Shown in pieces: positions 60,776 to 64,000 of a DNA stretch of 64,000 bases. Within the stretch, counting starts at the first letter, position 1; the number at the start of each line of letters is the position of its first letter. The notes under the pieces were generated by a model that saw nothing but the letters and a program-made list of their open reading frames with translations, was not told the origin of the DNA and ran no database searches. Both the position numbers and the translations under genes were made by a program. The stretch lies in the NCBI GenBank assembly GCA_951812315.1, contig CATOSA010000006.1:188091-252090 (forward strand). The letters run 5' to 3'. This DNA is from an uncultured Burkholderiales bacterium. Lineage in GTDB: Bacteria; Pseudomonadota; Gammaproteobacteria; Burkholderiales; Eutrophovitaceae.

Positions 60776-62170
60776 ATGCACATTCAGGGACAAAGCCGGG
60801 ATCAGGCGACGCTATTTCCGGAGCGGCTCGATGATCTGATAGGCCAGGACAATGCAGTCCGGGTGATCGACGCGTTTGTTGATACGCTAGATTTGAATGC
60901 ACTTGGTTTTGCCCGCATGCAGCTTCAGGCCACGGGCCGGCCACCGTACCACCCGGGTGATGTGTTAAAGCTGTATTTGTACGGCTATATGCACCGAGTA
61001 CGCAGCTCACGGTGTCTTGAGCGCGAGTGCCAGAAGAACCTCGAGGTTCTGTGGTTGCTGAACCGGCTGGCGCCAGATCACAAGACCATTGCCAACTTCC
61101 GGGTGGACAACCGTGTGGCCCTGACGCGCGTGTGTCGGGCGTTCGTGCAGTTTTGCCGCTCGCAAGCGCTGTATGGCGGCGAGCAAATCGCGGTTGATGG
61201 CAGCAAGTTCAGGGCGGACAACAGCCGCAGCCGAGTCACACACAAGAAAGATCTGCAACAGCGAGTCAGCGGCCTGGATCGCAGGATCGGAGCGTGGCTC
61301 GATGCGCTCGAAGACAATGAGGACAATGATGACCAAGGGCCCAACGGCGGCGACACCCAAGGCGCTCTTGGCGCACTCAGGGCCGAGCGCGAGACCTTAA
61401 CCGAACGCATCCGGGCGATGGACGATGCGCAAGTCTCGGCGCAGCCCGATACGGACGAGCAGGCGCGGGTGATGCCCCGCGGACATATTGGCTACAACGT
61501 ACAAAGCACGGTCGATGGCAAGCACCGCCTGATCGTGGATGTGGACGTGGTACAAAATGCCAATGATTTGCAGCAGTTGTATCGCATGGCGCGACGCAGC
61601 CAACGCCAACTGCAGCGCGATCGGGTGCAGGTACTGGCCGATGCAGGCTATTCCAATGGTCAGCTGCTAAAGCGCTGCCAGGCCCCCTATGTGCCGGTAC
61701 AGCGCGCCACGAACAACCAAGGCGATGGCTGCTACTTCGACAAATCGGAGTTTACCTACTGCGGCGAGGGCGATTACTACGAGTGCCCGGCCGGTGAGCA
61801 CTTGCCAAAGAAGACCCAGTCGAACAAGCAGCGCCACTGGCTGTACACCAGTGAGGCGTGCACGAACTGTCACATCAAGGCGCGGTGTACGGCCGCTAAG
61901 CAGCGCTGGGTGACGCGCCACTTCGAGGAAGACGTGCTTAACGAGGTCGCCGATCGCACCGCGGCCAATCCACTCATGATGCAACGGCGCAACGGCATGG
62001 TGGAAAACCCATTTGGCACGCTCAAGCGGCGTATGGACGGCGGGCGTTTCCTGGTAAGAGGCATACAGAAGGTCAAAGCCGAGATGGCATTGGCCGTGAC
62101 CGCTTATAACCTGACCCGTGCTATTAACATCCCGGGAACGAAGCAACTCTGCAAGGCACTGGCTATCTAA
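60776..62170 (+). CDS. IS1182 family transposase
   Basis: A DDE transposase of 464 residues. The N-terminal DUF772 domain reads GRPPYHPGDVLKLYLYGYM, then RSSRCLERECQKNLEVLWLL and PDHKTIANFRVDN. The DDE core includes the first Asp in AVDGSKFRADNS and the second in VLADAGYSNGQLL. A Cys-rich segment (YYECPAGEHL, CTNCHIKARCTA) is followed by the Glu region MVENPFGTLKRRMDGGRF. It appears full length with no frameshift. The ATG directly follows a T tract, so how translation starts is unclear; internal starts are possible. Confidence 0.95.
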   Translation: MHIQGQSRDQATLFPERLDDLIGQDNAVRVIDAFVDTLDLNALGFARMQLQATGRPPYHPGDVLKLYLYGYMHRVRSSRCLERECQKNLEVLWLLNRLAPDHKTIANFRVDNRVALTRVCRAFVQFCRSQALYGGEQIAVDGSKFRADNSRSRVTHKKDLQQRVSGLDRRIGAWLDALEDNEDNDDQGPNGGDTQGALGALRAERETLTERIRAMDDAQVSAQPDTDEQARVMPRGHIGYNVQSTVDGKHRLIVDVDVVQNANDLQQLYRMARRSQRQLQRDRVQVLADAGYSNGQLLKRCQAPYVPVQRATNNQGDGCYFDKSEFTYCGEGDYYECPAGEHLPKKTQSNKQRHWLYTSEACTNCHIKARCTAAKQRWVTRHFEEDVLNEVADRTAANPLMMQRRNGMVENPFGTLKRRMDGGRFLVRGIQKVKAEMALAVTAYNLTRAINIPGTKQLCKALAI

Positions 62171-62184
62171 TCACAAATGAAAAA

Positions 62185-62219
62185 GAGGCCACCTCGAACA
62201 AGATGGCCTCCGGGTTTTT
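62185..62219 (+). terminator. Terminator after the IS1182 transposase
   Basis: GAGGCCA (62185-62191) pairs with TGGCCTC (62204-62210); CGGG and a run of five T residues follow (62215-62219). It lies inside the right end of the element, 14 bases after the transposase stop. Confidence 0.75.
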
Positions 62220-62374
62220 ACACAGCCTCTGAGGTGCGGTTTTTTTTGCCGAGTTGCTGATGGTCAAACCCGCGACTGGAAGTTGCCAACCGATCATGCA
62301 TTGGACAGTCGCAGGCGTTGCGTGAATCCTTGTGGCGGGAAAAATCATGGCCCAATTCGCAGTGACCGCTCGGG

Positions 62375-62380
62375 TATAAT
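62375..62380 (+). promoter_or_regulatory. Candidate -10 box for the ccm operon
   Basis: A consensus TATAAT lies 27 bases before the ccmA ATG. No good -35 is seen at 16-18 bases upstream (ccaatt or caattc only), so it is a partial promoter. It is downstream of the IS1182 element, so ccm expression need not depend on the IS. Confidence 0.4.
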
Positions 62381-62406
62381 CCGCCGCTGCTGTCAGCCTA
62401 TATCTC

Positions 62407-63021
62407 ATGCTCGAAGCCAACGCTATTTCCTGTGTTCGCGGCAGTCGGCGCTTGTTTCGCCGACTTTCCTTCCGCGTAGATGTCGGCACTGCGCTGCGCA
62501 TTCGTGGTGAGAACGGCGCGGGCAAGACCAGTCTGTTGCGAATTGTCGCGGGATTGTCGACAGCGGATGAAGGGCGAATTGCCTGGCAAGGGCGGGCGCT
62601 GACGGAATACGGTGACGATTATCCGAAACAGCTTGTTTACCTGGGGCACAGTAATGCGCTCAAAGGCCATTTGTCGGCAGAAGAGAATATTCGGTTGGGG
62701 CTGGCCGTACAGGGAATTGAAGTAGGCAATGATCAGGCACGGGATGCACTCAATGCAGAGGGGCTTGCGATAGCGGCGGGCATTCCCGTGCAGTGGTTAT
62801 CGGCTGGACAGCGGCGCCGGGTGGCGTTGACCAGGCTAGTGTTTTCCTCCGCGCGTGCATTGTGGATACTTGACGAGCCGTTTAACTCGCTCGATTCGGC
62901 AGCCATTGAACGTCTGGCAGCTCGAATTGCGCAGTATCTTGTTTCCGGCGGCATCGTGGTCTACACAACTCACCAGGATGTCGCGCTTGATGCCTCCGTT
63001 CATACGCTGGAGTTGGAATGA
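62407..63021 (+). CDS. ccmA: CcmA, heme exporter ATP-binding protein
   Basis: The ATPase of the CcmABCD complex that releases heme-loaded CcmE for cytochrome c maturation. The 204 residues show LRIRGENGAGKTSLLRIVAG (Walker A), QLVYLGHSNALKGHLSAEEN, the signature WLSAGQRRRVALTRL and Walker B ALWILDEPFNSLD with the switch His in TTHQDVAL. It overlaps ccmB by four bases. It is the first gene of a System I maturation operon that continues beyond the window and would serve the cytochrome c4 encoded at 23404. Confidence 0.96.
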   Translation: MLEANAISCVRGSRRLFRRLSFRVDVGTALRIRGENGAGKTSLLRIVAGLSTADEGRIAWQGRALTEYGDDYPKQLVYLGHSNALKGHLSAEENIRLGLAVQGIEVGNDQARDALNAEGLAIAAGIPVQWLSAGQRRRVALTRLVFSSARALWILDEPFNSLDSAAIERLAARIAQYLVSGGIVVYTTHQDVALDASVHTLELE

Positions 63022-63698
63022 ACGGCGGCGCATGGCAAGCGATAAGAGCGGTTGCCTGGCGCGACATATTGGTGGCAATGCGAGGGCGGGCCGACGTGCT
63101 GACGACGGTCATATTCTTCGCGATTGTGGTCAGTTTGTTTCCGCTCGGTGTCGGCGCTGATCCGGGAATACTCCAGACCATCGGTCCCGGCGTTGTATGG
63201 GTGGCCGCATTACTGGCGTCGATGCTGGCACTGGGGCGCTTGTTCGCGGGAGATTTTGAAGACGGTACGCTCGAACAGCTGGTTCTGGCAGGTGAACCGC
63301 TGGCGATGCTGGTTCTTGCAAAAGTAACCGCACATTGGCTCGCGACCGGGCTGCCACTGGTGATACTTTCGCCGTTGCTCGGCGTGCAATTTGGTCTGAC
63401 AGGCGATGCGCTCTGGGTGATGATGTGGTCACTTGCAATCGGAACGCCTGTGCTGTCGCTGTTAGGCGCAATTGGCGCAGCGTTGACGCTTGGCGTTCGC
63501 GGTGCGGGCGCTCTGACGGCCTTGCTGGTTCTGCCGCTATATGTACCAGTTTTGATATTTGGCGCGGGAGCGGTAAGCGCTGCGGCGCAGAACATGCAGA
63601 TCAGCGCGCATTTGTCGCTGCTCGGTGCGATGATGTTTACCGCTGTCGCTCTCGCCCCGTGGGCTATTGCGTCAGCGGTCAGGATTGCTCTGGAATAG
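63018..63698 (+). CDS. ccmB: CcmB, heme exporter membrane protein
   Basis: The integral membrane subunit that pairs with CcmA, 226 residues. Six hydrophobic segments are visible. Family motifs include AWRDILVAMRGRADVLTTVIFF split at the first helix, PGVVWVAALLASMLALGRLF, DFEDGTLEQLVLAGEPLAML, and LVLPLYVPVLIFGAGAV near the end. It overlaps ccmA by ATGA and is separated from ccmC by 78 bases. Confidence 0.95.
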   Translation: MNGGAWQAIRAVAWRDILVAMRGRADVLTTVIFFAIVVSLFPLGVGADPGILQTIGPGVVWVAALLASMLALGRLFAGDFEDGTLEQLVLAGEPLAMLVLAKVTAHWLATGLPLVILSPLLGVQFGLTGDALWVMMWSLAIGTPVLSLLGAIGAALTLGVRGAGALTALLVLPLYVPVLIFGAGAVSAAAQNMQISAHLSLLGAMMFTAVALAPWAIASAVRIALE

Positions 63699-63776
63699 GG
63701 CTGGTGCAAGAGGCCTGATGGGCGCGTGGTACTTAATTGAAGGGGAAACGACATTGTTGACGGCGGGACGGGACGG

Positions 63777-64000
63777 TTGAATTTCTGGAAATATTCATCA
63801 CCGCAGACCTTTTATCCGCTGGCGGGAAAAATGGTTCCGGTGTTTGCTGTACTCGCCGTCGTTCTCGGCATTGCCGGACTGTACGTCGGATTTTTTGTTG
63901 CGCCGACCGATTTTCAGCAAGGGGAGTCATACCGCATCATATTCATTCACGTGCCGGCCGCATGGATGTCAATGTTCATTTACATGGTCATGGCATTTTG
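63777..64000 (+). CDS. ccmC: CcmC, heme transporter to CcmE (3' truncated by window)
   Basis: The frame opens with TTG at 63777 and runs off the window. It reads NFWKYSSPQTFYPLAGKMVP, a first membrane helix, then APTDFQQGESYRIIFIHVPAAWMSM. The last segment is the hallmark of CcmC before the second helix. CcmC hands heme to apo-CcmE in the periplasm. About 74 residues are visible of roughly 240. The TTG overlaps the TGA of a 20-codon open frame (63718-63780), a possible translational coupling, though that small frame may be spurious. Confidence 0.88.
   Translation, partial: MNFWKYSSPQTFYPLAGKMVPVFAVLAVVLGIAGLYVGFFVAPTDFQQGESYRIIFIHVPAAWMSMFIYMVMAF

Larger units (their letters stand above)
60712..62229 (+). 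mobile_element. IS1182-family insertion sequence
   Basis: Imperfect terminal repeats GAGACTGTGTAAA (60712-60724) and, reversed, GAGGCTGTGTAAA (62217-62229) bound a 1,518-bp element with one transposase gene. It lies between groEL and ccmA. Flanking bases (ttcg, tgag) show no target duplication. Joining the flanks gives AAAAAGCCCCGCTTCG then TGAGGTGCGGTTTTTTTT, suggesting the target was the hairpin of the groESL terminator. Internal terminator-like hairpins guard both ends of the transposase gene. Confidence 0.85.

Overview
The window is 64 kb of dense bacterial chromosome, mostly housekeeping genes, with moderate-to-high GC. Conserved gene orders point to a proteobacterium, most likely a betaproteobacterium or a close beta/gamma relative. 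These orders include pepP-ubiH-dusB-fis-purH, purD-hemF, lptD-surA-rsmA, rubredoxin-thiD-thiE-hemL, cytochrome c4/engB/hemB, mrcA/pilMNOPQ-aroK-aroB-dgt-gltB-gltD-hemE-priA and argS-SPOR-dsbA. The taxonomic call is an inference from order and protein families; no rRNA or tRNA lies in the window.

Layout. Positions 1-3355 hold a branched-chain amino acid ABC transporter (livHMGF, livH cut by the window edge). A leftward block follows (3696-15384): hemF, purD, purH, fis, dusB, ubiH, an IS110 insertion, pepP, a PaiB-like flavoprotein, and the MurNAc-recycling pair murU/amgK. Rightward from 15408 are lptD, surA and rsmA, then gloA and rubredoxin (left), thiD, thiE and hemL (right), cytochrome c4 (left), engB and hemB (right). 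A conserved hypothetical and PBP1A (left) back onto the type IV pilus operon pilMNOPQ, followed by aroK, aroB, dgt, gltBD, hemE, priA, argS, a SPOR protein and two DsbA-like oxidoreductases (to 51211). Leftward genes at 51283-57404 encode a HAD hydrolase, a TPR protein, GlmS, GlmU and a beta-CASP metallo-hydrolase. The right end carries a hypothetical gene, groESL with a perfect CIRCE operator, an IS1182-family element, and the start of the cytochrome c maturation operon ccmABC.

Functional themes. Four heme genes (hemF, hemL, hemB, hemE) sit with c-type cytochrome maturation and a cytochrome c4. Envelope biogenesis is represented by LptD/SurA, AmgK/MurU, GlmS/GlmU, PBP1A, SPOR, DsbA and type IV pilus genes.

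Most notable observation. The IS110-group element (about 10079-11359) can be delimited to the base. Upstream of its transposase is a non-coding region that can be folded by eye into a bridge-RNA-like structure: a 5' hairpin, a target loop and a donor loop. The target loop contains a 10-nt sequence identical to the reconstructed insertion site, including the CT core. The joined ends of the excised circle would create a TTGCTA-N17-TATGGT promoter just upstream of this RNA. The element landed exactly at the edge of a 261-bp inverted-repeat element between pepP and ubiH; a half copy of that repeat lies between pilQ and aroK. A separate 422-bp inverted-repeat-bounded element lies between hemB and its convergent neighbour, and a run of four hairpins lies between engB and hemB.
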